Shown piece after piece: positions 28,381 to 37,620 of a DNA stretch of 64,000 nt; positions within the stretch are counted from its first letter, which is position 1; the number at the start of each line of letters is the position of its first letter. The DNA is from Lentisphaeria bacterium (lineage in GTDB: Bacteria > Verrucomicrobiota > Lentisphaeria > Victivallales > UBA1829), in the NCBI GenBank assembly GCA_003526375.1, contig DPDG01000052.1, positions 1-64,000 of the forward strand, written 5' to 3'. A model generated the notes under the pieces. It was not told the DNA's origin. It did not search any database and saw nothing but the letters and a program-made list of their open reading frames with translations. The translations under genes were made by a program, and so were the position numbers.

Positions 28381-28457
28381 TGGTGGGTATAACTGGACTC
28401 GAACCAGTGACCTTCACGATGTCAACGTGACGCTCTAACCAACTGAGCTATACACCC
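28381..28457 (-). tRNA. tRNA-Val(GAC)
   Basis: A full cloverleaf reads on the minus strand. The acceptor stem is GGGTGTA/TATACCC with one G-T pair, the D arm begins AGCTCAGTTGGTTAGAGC, the anticodon stem-loop is TCACG-TTGACAT-CGTGA with anticodon GAC, and the T loop is GTTCGAGTC. The CCA end is encoded (28381-28383). Confidence 0.96.
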
Positions 28458-28476
28458 TTGTTTTGTTGATGCGTTT

Positions 28477-28504
28477 AATATAACAGCTGTCTTCGTTATT
28501 TCAA
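28477..28504 (-). promoter_or_regulatory. Promoter of tRNA-Val
   Basis: On the minus strand TTGAAA (28499-28504) and TATATT (28477-28482) are 16 bp apart and end 20 bp before the tRNA 5' end. Confidence 0.65.
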
Positions 28505-28744
28505 GCTGAAAAAATAAAAAAATGTTATTTTTATATTTGCCGGCGATGGAGATGCATGGCTTCCGAAAGTGTGGAAAGCAAGGTTTTGAAGGATAGAAAA
28601 GACTGGAAGACCAAAAATATGAGCACAAGTCGATTCTTTCCGGTTTACTGTATTTGTCTGACGGCTGTATTACTGTGATTTGACAATGTCCCGTTTCCGT
28701 CTTATATTGACTCATGACTCAGAAACGAGGGGAGGAAACAACGG

Positions 28745-29443
28745 ATGATAGGTATCATTTCACTGCTTTTAATCATATATACTTTGCTTTTCATTACCAG
28801 AATTGCCGCCATTATTCTGGAATACACGGGACTGTCGCAGGAATCGGCGCGTTTTCAGGCCCGTTCCGCTGTAACCGGATGCGGTTTCACCACGTCGGAA
28901 TCGGAGGAGATCATGAACAATGCGATTCGCCGGAAAGTGGTCGGGAATCTGATGCTGATCGGGAATGTCGGGCTGGTTGCGTCGCTTTCCTCCATGCTCA
29001 TGAGTTTCATTCATGTGAATATGGACAACCTGCCTTATGAAGTTGCAATCCGTGGGATTCTGCTGGGCGGCGGACTTCTGATTCTCTGGGGATTGTCAAA
29101 GAGCCGTTCGTTTGAACGGCTGGTGATCCGCATTTTTGAGATTGCCGTGCGAACTCCGATGGAACTCAGCACTTACCATTACGGTTCTCTCTGCCATCTT
29201 TCAGACGGTTTTCAGGTGAGTGAATTTCTCGTGGAGCATGGAATGCATCTGGCGGGGAAAAGTGTCTCGGAATGTTCTTCATTGTTCGGGAATGTCAAAC
29301 TGCTGGGTATTCAGCGTTCCCCCTCAGAGTATGTGGGATATCCGGACGGCGCCGTTTTGATTGAGGAAAGTGATCTCCTGATTCTTTATGGAGCCAAAAA
29401 TGACCTTAACCTGATGGAAAAGAAAGTGAAAATATCCGCTTGA
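28745..29443 (+). CDS. Two-TM membrane protein with C-terminal TrkA-C/RCK domain
   Basis: 232 residues. TM1 is at 3-24, then a loop with AVTGCGFTTSESEEI, then TM segments at about 65-90 and 100-118. The C-terminal 75 residues match a TrkA-C regulatory domain (EFLVEHGMHLAGKSVSE, VLIEESDLLILYGAKND). The GCGFTT loop resembles the T-x-GF-T selectivity-filter motif of Trk/Ktr potassium transporters. A monovalent-cation transport or sensing role is inferred. Start chosen because of GGGGAGGAAACAACGG upstream. Confidence 0.78.
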   Translation: MIGIISLLLIIYTLLFITRIAAIILEYTGLSQESARFQARSAVTGCGFTTSESEEIMNNAIRRKVVGNLMLIGNVGLVASLSSMLMSFIHVNMDNLPYEVAIRGILLGGGLLILWGLSKSRSFERLVIRIFEIAVRTPMELSTYHYGSLCHLSDGFQVSEFLVEHGMHLAGKSVSECSSLFGNVKLLGIQRSPSEYVGYPDGAVLIEESDLLILYGAKNDLNLMEKKVKISA

Positions 29444-29592
29444 TTTTTTATGACATCTGTGTAAACGGAAAATGAAAATAATTTTCGTATTTTTTATATT
29501 CAGATTCTTGTATTCTGGAAAGATGGTGTTATTATAGCTTATGGAAGATGCCCGTTTTGCTTTGAAATTGCTGAAGGGAGAGTATTGAAATA

Positions 29593-31881
29593 ATGGTCGA
29601 TACTGTTTATTATGCTCATACTTTGCCGGACAAAGGACCGGAATCCTGGCAATATTTGAAAGATCATTTGTGTAATGTTGCAAAAATGGCGGCGCAGTTC
29701 GCTGCGTCTTTTCATGGAGAGAATTTCGCAAAAGCCGCAGGGTTTGCACATGATTTCGGTAAATTCAGCTCTGAATTTCAGGCGAGGCTGATGGATGCGG
29801 AGCTTGATATGAGTTCGCGTGACAAAGATCACTCTTCCGCCGGAGCGCAGATCCTGTATGAGAAATTCCTGATGGCAGGGCATTTATGCGCTTATGCCGT
29901 GGCGGGGCATCACAGCGGTTTGCTGGATCACTGTTCCAAAACCGGAAACGGCTGTATGGAGGCGCGGCTCAAAAAGAAATTGCCGCCGTGGAAAACAGCC
30001 GAGGCGGAACAAATCCTTGCCGGGATTGATTTGAATTTTGAACGCGATATTCCGCGAACTCTTTTTGCATCGTCTTCAAGGGAGTTTTCCCTGTCGCTTT
30101 TCTGCCGCATGATCTATTCTTGTCTTGTGGATGCGGATTTTCTGGATACGGAGGCATTCGTCCTGCCGGAGCAGGCGGCGCAGCGCCCGAAATGGGATTC
30201 CGATATTCTTATAAGAATGAACAAACTGCTGGATGAGCATCTGGACGGTTTCAAAGAAGAGAACCGGAAGAAAAGATTTAATGAACGTGAAATGAGAGTC
30301 CGCGAGTTGAGAAACGGAATTCTGGAGGATTGCCGGAATGCCGCGGAGCATGAGCCCGGGCTTTTTACGCTGACTGTTCCGACGGGCGGCGGCAAGACGC
30401 TTTCCTCGCTCTCTTTTGCTTTGCGGCATGCCGTAAAATATCGGAAAAAGCGGATTGTTTATGTGATTCCGTTCATCTCCATCATTGAACAGACCGCCGG
30501 ACAGTTTCACGACATCTTCAAGACACTGGAACCGAACCCCGTATTGGAGGTTCACAGCAATATCCCGCTGGAAAATGAATCCGGCGGCGAGGTGGACGAA
30601 CTTGCTGACGAAAGACGTATGAAGCGTCTTGCCGGCGAGAATTTCGATGCGCCGCTTGTTGTGACGACAGCCGTTCAGTTTTATGAATCCCTGATGGGGA
30701 ACCGTTCTTCGCAATGCCGCAAGCTTCACAACCTGACCGATGCCGTAATTATTCTTGATGAAGTCCAGAAAATCCCGGTGGAATACATTCACGTGATCCT
30801 GACGCTTTTCAAGGAACTGAGTACAACTTACCGGGATACGGTCGTAATGTGCACCGCGACTCAGCCTGCACTGGTCGAGAACCGTTATTTCCCGATCGGA
30901 CTCAAAGAACCGCCTTATGAAATGATCCGTGACCCGCAAAAACTTTACGAAGCCCTGAAACGGGTCAGGATCGTGAACCTCGGAAAGCAGAGCGATGAAG
31001 AACTGCTGCTGCGCTTTGAGGCGGAGGAACAAATGTTGTGTATTGTCAATACGCGCGGTCATGCTTCAAAGCTGTTTCTCGGACTGAAGCGCAGGAAAGG
31101 GGATTATCATCTGAGCACGATGATGTGTGCGGTTCACCGTGCCGAAGTTCTGAAAGCGATTCGGGAGCGGGTGGCAGCAGGACTTCCCTGCCGCGTGATC
31201 AGCACGCAGTTGGTCGAGGCGGGAGTCGATATTGATTTTCCTGTTGTTTTCCGGTCGTCCGCCGGACTTGATTCCATTGCGCAGGCGGCGGGGCGCTGCA
31301 ACCGGAACGGCGCTCTGGAAATTGGCAATGTCTATGTTTTTGAGTCGGAACATCGCCGTTCCGAGCGTTTTCAGCAGTCGGCGGCGAATATCGGCGCGGA
31401 GGTGCTGGATGTATACCGGGAAGACCCTCTGGGTTTGAATGCCGTGGAGCGTTTCTTCGGTCTTTATTATAACCGGGAGAATGCAAAGTGGGACAGCCGG
31501 GATCTGTTGAAAAAGCAGTTTTGGGACTTTCCGCCGGCGATTGACGGAAAGCGCATAGAGCTTCAGTTCATGTTTGCGTCGGCGGCAGAAAAGTTCAAAC
31601 TGATCGAACAGGACACGGTTGCCGTGATCGTGGAATATGACAGTGACAGCATTGCTCTATGCGCGGAACTGCGAAAGAATCCGATCATGAATTATGGGAT
31701 TCTCCATCGTTTGCAGCGTTATACGGTTCAACTGCACCGGCAGGTGTTTCTGCGTCATGCCGGACGGGAAATCGAGCTGCTTCACGGTGATATTCCCGTA
31801 TTGATTTCAGCATGGACAAATTACAGTAAAGAGGTCGGATTGACCTTTGATGATTGTGCAAGTGATCTTTTGGAAGCTTAA
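29593..31881 (+). CDS. cas3: CRISPR-associated nuclease/helicase Cas3 (type I-C)
   Basis: 762 residues. An N-terminal HD nuclease domain (GFAHDFGKFSSEFQARL, then HSSAGAQI and VAGHHSG) is followed by an SF2 helicase: motif I VPTGGGKTLSSLSFAL, DEVQ box VIILDEVQKIP, motif III VMCTATQPA and C-terminal STQLVEAGVDIDFP plus QAAGRCNRNG. It is recruited by Cascade to nick and unwind target DNA. First gene of a compact type I-C operon; cas5c starts 16 bp after. Confidence 0.96.
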   Translation: MVDTVYYAHTLPDKGPESWQYLKDHLCNVAKMAAQFAASFHGENFAKAAGFAHDFGKFSSEFQARLMDAELDMSSRDKDHSSAGAQILYEKFLMAGHLCAYAVAGHHSGLLDHCSKTGNGCMEARLKKKLPPWKTAEAEQILAGIDLNFERDIPRTLFASSSREFSLSLFCRMIYSCLVDADFLDTEAFVLPEQAAQRPKWDSDILIRMNKLLDEHLDGFKEENRKKRFNEREMRVRELRNGILEDCRNAAEHEPGLFTLTVPTGGGKTLSSLSFALRHAVKYRKKRIVYVIPFISIIEQTAGQFHDIFKTLEPNPVLEVHSNIPLENESGGEVDELADERRMKRLAGENFDAPLVVTTAVQFYESLMGNRSSQCRKLHNLTDAVIILDEVQKIPVEYIHVILTLFKELSTTYRDTVVMCTATQPALVENRYFPIGLKEPPYEMIRDPQKLYEALKRVRIVNLGKQSDEELLLRFEAEEQMLCIVNTRGHASKLFLGLKRRKGDYHLSTMMCAVHRAEVLKAIRERVAAGLPCRVISTQLVEAGVDIDFPVVFRSSAGLDSIAQAAGRCNRNGALEIGNVYVFESEHRRSERFQQSAANIGAEVLDVYREDPLGLNAVERFFGLYYNRENAKWDSRDLLKKQFWDFPPAIDGKRIELQFMFASAAEKFKLIEQDTVAVIVEYDSDSIALCAELRKNPIMNYGILHRLQRYTVQLHRQVFLRHAGREIELLHGDIPVLISAWTNYSKEVGLTFDDCASDLLEA

Positions 31882-31897
31882 CAGGGAGGTGAAAGGA

Positions 31898-32599
31898 ATG
31901 GGATACGGAATCAAACTGCTTGTATGGGGAGACCGGGCGTCGTTTAACCGCCCGGAAATGAAAGTGGAAAGAGTGACTTACGATGTCATGACTCCCAGTG
32001 CCGCGCGCGGGATTCTTGAAGCGATTTACTGGAAGCCGCAGATGAAGTGGGTCATCGACCGGATTCATGTGCTGAACCCGATCCGCTTCAGCAATATCCG
32101 CCGGAATGAACTGGGAGGAAAGATTGCGGTGAATATGAAGAATACTTCGGACGGCAGCGAGATGGGGGTTCTGATTGCGGAGAACCGTCAGCAGCGCGCC
32201 GGAATTATCCTGCTGAATGTGAAATATGGGATCGAAGCGCATATTGACGTCGTTGAAAAGGACCGGACCAACGAACATTCGGGAGCAAAGCATCTGGAGA
32301 TGTTCAAACGCCGCGCCTCCAACGGCCAGTACTTCCATCATCCCTATTTCGGGAATCGCGAGTTCCCGGTCAATTTTGAACTCGTGGAGGAATTTCCGAA
32401 ACCGCACGAGGAGTTGAAAGATACTGACTTCGGTTATATGCTGAATGATATGGTGTTCACACCGGATAAGAAGGGACGGGTTGTTGAAAGCAGTCAGGGG
32501 CGCCGTTTAAGTGCGACTCCGGTCTTTTTCCGCGCAAAAATGAAGAATGGCGTGATTGAGGTTCCTCCCGCTGTTGCGGAAATGGAGGCGGCGGTATGA
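31898..32599 (+). CDS. cas5c: CRISPR pre-crRNA endonuclease Cas5c (Cas5d)
   Basis: 233 residues from the ATG after GGGAGGTGAAAGGA. The family start MGYGIKLLVWGDRASFNRP is followed by YDVMTPSAARGILEAIYWKP and the C-terminal PHEELKDTDFGYMLNDMVF region. In type I-C, which lacks Cas6, Cas5c cuts the repeat and caps the crRNA 5' handle. The stop overlaps cas8c (ATGA). Confidence 0.95.
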   Translation: MGYGIKLLVWGDRASFNRPEMKVERVTYDVMTPSAARGILEAIYWKPQMKWVIDRIHVLNPIRFSNIRRNELGGKIAVNMKNTSDGSEMGVLIAENRQQRAGIILLNVKYGIEAHIDVVEKDRTNEHSGAKHLEMFKRRASNGQYFHHPYFGNREFPVNFELVEEFPKPHEELKDTDFGYMLNDMVFTPDKKGRVVESSQGRRLSATPVFFRAKMKNGVIEVPPAVAEMEAAV

Positions 32600-34371
32600 T
32601 ACTTCAATCTCTGGATAAATTATATGACCGTATAAAAAATGAATCGGAATATAATGTCTCCGAACCCGGTTACAGCCTTCAGAAAATCGCTTTTGCCGTG
32701 GTGCTCAATCCGGATGGATCTCTGTTCCAGATTGAGGATATCCGCACTTTGAACGGGAAAAAGATGGAACCCCGTCAGCTTCAGGTGTTTGGTGCGACTA
32801 AACCCCCCGGAAATGGTTATAATCCTTCATTTCTTTGGGATAAAACCAGCTATATGCTTGGTTATGTACCGGAGTCTGCAACTGAAAAAGAACTGAAACG
32901 CGCGGCACCCTCTTTCAACTCTTTCCGGGAACTGCATCTTGCGTGTGAAAAAGAGGTCAATGATCCCGCTTTCTCGGCAGTCTGCCGTTTTTTGGAAAAG
33001 TGGGAGCCCCGGGAAGCGGCAAACTATCCGTTCCTGGCGGAAGCAACCGGATATGGTGTATTCAGGATCAAGGCGGAACCGGGATATGTGCATGAGCGTC
33101 CGGCAATTGTCGATTACTTCAAACGGACCCGGATGAAGACTGCGGATCAGAATGCGGTGACGGGGCAGTGCCTGATCTCGGGGCAGACTGTCCCGATTGC
33201 GCGTCTGCAGGCATTGATCAAAGGAATCGGTGCGAAACCTGCCGCGCTGGTCGGCTTTAACGACAAGGCTTATGAGTCATATGGCAAGGAGCAGGCGTTC
33301 AACGCTCCGGTCGGCGAGGAACAGGCGTTCCGTTATACGGTCGCACTGAATGCTCTGACCGATGGCCCGATGAAGCGGCATCACTGCATTTCGATGGGAG
33401 ACCTGAAAGTGATTTTCTGGGCGGGGAAAAAGAGTCTTGCCGAAGATTTTGTCGGCGGGTTTTTTGATACGCCCCGTGATTCCGGAGATGATTCGACCCG
33501 TAAGAAAATCGCTCTGCTTTTCGAGTGTTTCCGGGAGGGCAGGATTCCGGACCGGATGCCGGATTTTGACCCCGATGTGCCCTTTTATGTGCTGGGTTTG
33601 TCTGTCAATGTGACCCGTTGTGTGGTTCGCTTCTTCTATACTTCGACAGTCGGGGTGCTGTTTGAACACTTCAGCCGTCACTTCCGCGATATGGCTTTGG
33701 AGCGCCGTTTCGAGACAGATTCTGAGTTCCCGACGGTCCGGCAGATTCTGGATCAGACCTGTGTTCTGAAAGGCAGTTTCCCTGACCGGGACAGCATTCC
33801 GAAGAATCTGCCCGGCACACTGTTTGACTCGATTCTGCGCGGGATTGATTACCCGGCGGGTGTTTACAACCGGATACTTCAACGTATCAAGCACGACCAG
33901 TATCAGGATTATATCAAGGTATCTTTTCTCAAGGCATTTTTAATACGTAACCATAATAAGGAGTATAGTATGAGTCTGGACAAAAACATTGCGGATCCGC
34001 CTTATCTCTGCGGGCGTCTGTTGGCGGTGCTTGACAAAACGCAGCGCGACGCTCTCGGCGATACCAATACAAACATTCGTGAAAGTTTTTATGCCGCAGC
34101 TTCAAGCCGTCCCGGCGTCGTTTTCCCGCGGCTTCTCCGGCTTTACTCGCATCATCTCGGCAAACTTCCCACAGGCGCCAGGATTGCCCGCGATTCCCTG
34201 ATGCAGGAGATCATCGATAAACTGGGACATACCTATCCTATGAATCTGAATCTTGTGGATCAGGGCACTTTTTCGATCGGTTATTATCAGCAGATGCAGG
34301 CTTTCTTCCAGAAAGCGGATAAAAAAGAGACCGGCTCCGAAGATGAGAATACAAAAGAAGAAACAAAGTAA
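32596..34371 (+). CDS. cas8c: CRISPR type I-C large subunit Cas8c (Csd1)
   Basis: 591 residues, normal length. Csd1 landmarks: MILQSLDKLYDRI at the start, PSFLWDKTSYMLGY, GQCLISGQTVPIARL, AFRYTVALNALTDG. It recognises the PAM and starts R-loop formation. Its last 133 codons contain an internal start for Cas11c (see separate entry). There is a 35-bp gap to cas7c. Confidence 0.95.
   Translation: MILQSLDKLYDRIKNESEYNVSEPGYSLQKIAFAVVLNPDGSLFQIEDIRTLNGKKMEPRQLQVFGATKPPGNGYNPSFLWDKTSYMLGYVPESATEKELKRAAPSFNSFRELHLACEKEVNDPAFSAVCRFLEKWEPREAANYPFLAEATGYGVFRIKAEPGYVHERPAIVDYFKRTRMKTADQNAVTGQCLISGQTVPIARLQALIKGIGAKPAALVGFNDKAYESYGKEQAFNAPVGEEQAFRYTVALNALTDGPMKRHHCISMGDLKVIFWAGKKSLAEDFVGGFFDTPRDSGDDSTRKKIALLFECFREGRIPDRMPDFDPDVPFYVLGLSVNVTRCVVRFFYTSTVGVLFEHFSRHFRDMALERRFETDSEFPTVRQILDQTCVLKGSFPDRDSIPKNLPGTLFDSILRGIDYPAGVYNRILQRIKHDQYQDYIKVSFLKAFLIRNHNKEYSMSLDKNIADPPYLCGRLLAVLDKTQRDALGDTNTNIRESFYAAASSRPGVVFPRLLRLYSHHLGKLPTGARIARDSLMQEIIDKLGHTYPMNLNLVDQGTFSIGYYQQMQAFFQKADKKETGSEDENTKEETK
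33970..34371 (+). CDS. cas11c: Cas11c small subunit from internal start within cas8c
   Basis: An in-frame ATG at 33970 (codon 459 of cas8c) follows AATAAGGAGTATAGT, a clear AAGGAG ribosome-binding site in an AT-rich patch. The product would be 133 residues starting MSLDKNIADPPYLCGRLLAV, mostly helical, ending in an acidic tail. In characterised type I-C systems Cas11c is made from such an internal start and lines the Cascade belly. The sequence evidence is the site and the frame; expression is inferred. Confidence 0.78.
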   Translation: MSLDKNIADPPYLCGRLLAVLDKTQRDALGDTNTNIRESFYAAASSRPGVVFPRLLRLYSHHLGKLPTGARIARDSLMQEIIDKLGHTYPMNLNLVDQGTFSIGYYQQMQAFFQKADKKETGSEDENTKEETK

Positions 34372-34406
34372 TGTTCAGATAACACAAAAAAAGAGGAGAT
34401 AGAGCC

Positions 34407-35264
34407 ATGACACGTTACGATTTCATGTTCGTTTTCGATGCGAAGAATGCAAATCCGAATGGAGATCCCGATGCCGGGAACATGCCGAGAATTGATCCGG
34501 AAACAGGAAAAGGCGTAATTACGGATGTCTGCCTGAAACGCAAGATCCGTAATTATGTTCAACTGAAATATCAGGATGGCGTGAATCACCGGATCTACTT
34601 CAAGGATGCCGTTGTTTTGAATAACCTGAACAAGGAAGCTTATGATGCCGCCGGATTGTCTCCTGCCAAAGAACTCCCGAAAGAGCTGAAAAAGGCGCGC
34701 GAACTGACGGCTTTCATGTGCCGGAATTTTTACGATATCCGTACATTTGGCGCAGTCATGACAACGGATGTCAATTGCGGGCAGGTCCGTGGTCCGGTTC
34801 AGTTGTCTTTTGCGAATTCGCTGGACCCGATTTTCATTGCGGAACATGCCATTACCCGCAGTTCCGTCACGAATGAAAAGGACGTTGCCAAGGTGCGTAC
34901 GATGGGGCGCAAATATACGATTCCCTATGGCCTGTATGTTGCTTATGGATTCGTGAATCCCCGTCTTGCGGCTGAGACCGGATTCAATGAGGACGATCTG
35001 GCTCTGCTGTGGGAGGCACTGGGAAAGGCATTCGAGTTTGACCAGTCTGCGGCGCGTCCTGCCGGCAGTATGGCAGCACGCAAACTGATTGTGTTCAAGC
35101 ATGAAAGCGAACTCGGAAATGCGCCGTCCCATAAACTGTTCGAGCTTGTGAGAATTGCACGTGCGAACGACCCGAAAGCACCTCCGAGAGCTTTTGAAGA
35201 TTATACGGTTGCAATCGACCGGGAACATTGTCCGAAAGGCGTGACGATCGAAGAACTGGTCTGA
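34407..35264 (+). CDS. cas7c: CRISPR type I-C backbone protein Cas7c (Csd2)
   Basis: 285 residues. RAMP start TRYDFMFVFDAKNANPNGDP, then FYDIRTFGAVMTTDVNCGQV, RGPVQLSFANSLDPIF and the C-terminal FEDYTVAIDREHCP, all typical of Csd2. It forms the filament along the crRNA. AAGAGGAGATAG precedes the start. A terminator-like hairpin follows before cas4. Confidence 0.96.
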   Translation: MTRYDFMFVFDAKNANPNGDPDAGNMPRIDPETGKGVITDVCLKRKIRNYVQLKYQDGVNHRIYFKDAVVLNNLNKEAYDAAGLSPAKELPKELKKARELTAFMCRNFYDIRTFGAVMTTDVNCGQVRGPVQLSFANSLDPIFIAEHAITRSSVTNEKDVAKVRTMGRKYTIPYGLYVAYGFVNPRLAAETGFNEDDLALLWEALGKAFEFDQSAARPAGSMAARKLIVFKHESELGNAPSHKLFELVRIARANDPKAPPRAFEDYTVAIDREHCPKGVTIEELV

Positions 35265-35284
35265 TTGACTGTTTTTTGCTTCAT

Positions 35285-35325
35285 AAGGGGAAGGCGTGTC
35301 CGGGTGATGTGTCTTCCCTTTTTTT
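35285..35325 (+). terminator. Rho-independent terminator/attenuator between cas7c and cas4
   Basis: AAGGGGAAG (35285-35293) pairs with CTTCCCTTT (35313-35321) with one G-U, and the T-run continues to 35325. It separates the interference genes (cas3-5-8-7) from the adaptation genes (cas4-1-2), so the latter may be expressed at a lower level or from read-through. Confidence 0.6.
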
Positions 35326-35345
35326 GCCTGTAGCAGAGGTGTGCC

Positions 35346-35963
35346 ATGTATTCTGAAGATGATTATATCATGATCTCCGCGCTTCAGCATTATCTGTTCT
35401 GTCCGCGACAGTGTGCTTTGATTCATCTGGATCAGTATTGGAGTGAAAATCTGCTGACTGCTTCGGGGCGCGTCATGCATGAGCGCGTGGATACTCCCGG
35501 CACGCGTCATAACCCGGATTGCAGGATTGAATATTCCGTTCCGCTTTGCTGTCGCCGCCTCGGAATCAACGGGATTGCCGATCTGGTGGAGTACCATAAA
35601 AAGGGAAATGGAGTCTTTGAACCGTCCGTTGTAGAGTATAAATTCGGGAGACCGAAGGAAAATCGTTGCGACGAGGTTCAGCTTTGCGCCCAGATGTTCT
35701 GCATGGAGGAGATGATGGACTGTTCCATTGCATCCGGGGTTATTTATTACGGCCGTACAAAGAAACGCCATGATGTGATCTTTGACCCGGAACTGCGTGC
35801 ATTGACCGAACAGATCGTCGGTGCGGTTCATTCTCTGATTTCTTCGGGGAAGATACCCCCGCCCGCTTACCGGAAACATGCCTGTGAAAGCTGTTCCCTG
35901 TTTGAATACTGCCGTCCGCTGGACTCCCTGCAGGTGGAACAATATCTGGAGACGATCGAATGA
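35346..35963 (+). CDS. cas4: CRISPR adaptation exonuclease Cas4
   Basis: 205 residues. Fe-S cysteines: FCPRQCALIHLDQYW near the start and CESCSLFEYC at the end. RecB-type nuclease motifs are VVEYKFGRPKEN (ExK) and QLCAQMFCMEEMM. It trims prespacers and defines the PAM end for Cas1-Cas2. Its stop overlaps the cas1 start (ATGA). Confidence 0.95.
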   Translation: MYSEDDYIMISALQHYLFCPRQCALIHLDQYWSENLLTASGRVMHERVDTPGTRHNPDCRIEYSVPLCCRRLGINGIADLVEYHKKGNGVFEPSVVEYKFGRPKENRCDEVQLCAQMFCMEEMMDCSIASGVIYYGRTKKRHDVIFDPELRALTEQIVGAVHSLISSGKIPPPAYRKHACESCSLFEYCRPLDSLQVEQYLETIE

Positions 35964-36994
35964 GAAAATTATTGAATACTCTGTTTGTCACCACGCAGGG
36001 AACGTATCTGCGGAAAGAGGGACAGGCGATTGCGGTTAATCGGGACAAGAGAACGATCATGCGTCTGCCGCTGCATAATCTGAGCTCGATTGTCGTTTTC
36101 GGGCGGGTTCTGGTCTCTCCTTATCTGATGCATTTCTGTTCCGAAAATAATATCTTTATCGCGTTTCACCGGGAGGACGGACGTTTCCTCGCACGTGTGG
36201 ATGGACCGGTTTCCGGTAACGTCCTGCTGCGTCGCGAACAATTCCGTGTGGCTGATTCTCCTGTGCGTTCCGCCGCTGTGGCACGCAATATTCTGCTTGC
36301 GAAGCTGGCAAACAGCAAACAGGTGCTCCTGCGTTTCCTGCGCGATCATCCTTCGCCGGAAAATCAGGCGATTGAGGATGCCGCATCTTATTTGAAAGCG
36401 CTGATGCGGAAGCTTGCACACGGACACGAATGGGATCTTGAGCTGCTGCGAGGAATGGAGGGCAGTGCGGCGGAACGTTATTTTTCCGTTTTTGACGCTC
36501 TCATCAGGAATGAAGAAGCCGGATTCCGGTTTTCCGGGCGCAGCAGACGCCCTCCGATGGACCCTGTCAATGCGCTGTTGTCTTTTGCATATACTTTGCT
36601 CGGCAATGAAATGGAATCTGCTCTGGAGTCCGTTGGACTGGACCCTGCGGTCGGTTTTCTGCATCGTGACCGCCCGGGGAGGGCGTCGCTGGCATTGGAT
36701 CTGCTGGAGGAATTCCGGGCTTTTCTGGGGGATCGCCTGGTGCTCTCCTTATTGAATCTGAAGCAGTTGAAGCCCGGCGATTTTGAGCATGGCGGCAACG
36801 GCGCGGTCAAACTGAAGGATCATGGGCGCAAAACATTTCTGAGCGCTTATCAGGCTCGTAAGAAAGAGCTGATCGTTCATCCCTTTACGGGAGAAAAAGT
36901 TGAGATAGGCCTGTTGTTCTTCATTCAGGCGCGTCTGCTTGCCAAACACCTGCGTGGAGAATTGCCGCAGTATCCGCCGTTTGTCTGGAGGTGA
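35960..36994 (+). CDS. cas1: CRISPR integrase Cas1 (type I-C)
   Basis: 344 residues, normal length. LNTLFVTTQGTYLRKEG start, metal-binding Glu region NALLSFAYTLLGNEME, and VGFLHRDRPGRASLALDLLE carrying the catalytic His and Asp. It integrates new spacers with Cas2. Three bp separate it from cas2. Confidence 0.96.
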   Translation: MRKLLNTLFVTTQGTYLRKEGQAIAVNRDKRTIMRLPLHNLSSIVVFGRVLVSPYLMHFCSENNIFIAFHREDGRFLARVDGPVSGNVLLRREQFRVADSPVRSAAVARNILLAKLANSKQVLLRFLRDHPSPENQAIEDAASYLKALMRKLAHGHEWDLELLRGMEGSAAERYFSVFDALIRNEEAGFRFSGRSRRPPMDPVNALLSFAYTLLGNEMESALESVGLDPAVGFLHRDRPGRASLALDLLEEFRAFLGDRLVLSLLNLKQLKPGDFEHGGNGAVKLKDHGRKTFLSAYQARKKELIVHPFTGEKVEIGLLFFIQARLLAKHLRGELPQYPPFVWR

Positions 36995-36997
36995 ACG

Positions 36998-37291
36998 ATG
37001 TTGGTTATCGTGAGTTATGATGTTTCGACGCTGACGAAAGAGGGACGCAAACGTCTGCGTCATGTCGCCAAAATCTGCCAGAGTTACGGACAGCGAGTTC
37101 AGAATTCCGTTTTTGAGTGCGAACTGGACCATTCTCGGTGGGTGAAAGTGAAAGCGGAACTTCTGAATGAGATCAATTTGCAGGAGGACAGTTTGCGCAT
37201 CTATTTGCTGGGGAATCACTGGCATGGTCATAAAGAGCATTTCGGCACGAAAAAGACCTTTGATATTGCTGAGGATGTCTTGCTGATCTGA
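36998..37291 (+). CDS. cas2: CRISPR-associated endoribonuclease-fold protein Cas2
   Basis: 97 residues: MLVIVSYDVSTLTKEGRKRL with the ferredoxin-fold Asp, GQRVQNSVFECELD and SLRIYLLGNHWHG. It bridges two Cas1 dimers. It is the last cas gene; a CRISPR array would usually start shortly downstream but none is seen. Confidence 0.95.
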   Translation: MLVIVSYDVSTLTKEGRKRLRHVAKICQSYGQRVQNSVFECELDHSRWVKVKAELLNEINLQEDSLRIYLLGNHWHGHKEHFGTKKTFDIAEDVLLI

Positions 37292-37620
37292 GAAACCGCG
37301 GGCTGTCTGGTGAAAAGATGAGTGTCCTTCCAGTCTTTCACTTATGGCTTGAAACTGACCTCCGGGCACGAACAACCGGCAAGCCTGGTCATGAAAGAAA
37401 GATTGAAAATGCACTGCCGCGCGGGTGACGCGGCAGTGTTGAGCAGCCTCAAATCCTCGACAGGTGCAGGAGAATGTAATTGGCAGAAGTCAGTAGAGGG
37501 AGTAAACTGTGCTTCCGTCCAAAACATCTTTTATAGCCTGTCGTCCCCCCCGATCAATGGGTGAAGGAAGTTGAGGTTACGCATATTATACATTGAAAAA
37601 GCAGAATGTCAAGCATGTTT

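Noticed and set aside
34287..35942. 551-codon minus-strand frame over cas7c and cas4
   Set aside because: It is antisense to two certain cas genes in a GC-balanced region where stop codons are rare on the other strand; no family resemblance.
37412..37438. GC-rich hairpin after cas2 as a CRISPR repeat
   Set aside because: It occurs once, with no spacing pattern or second copy; it is kept only as a possible leader element.
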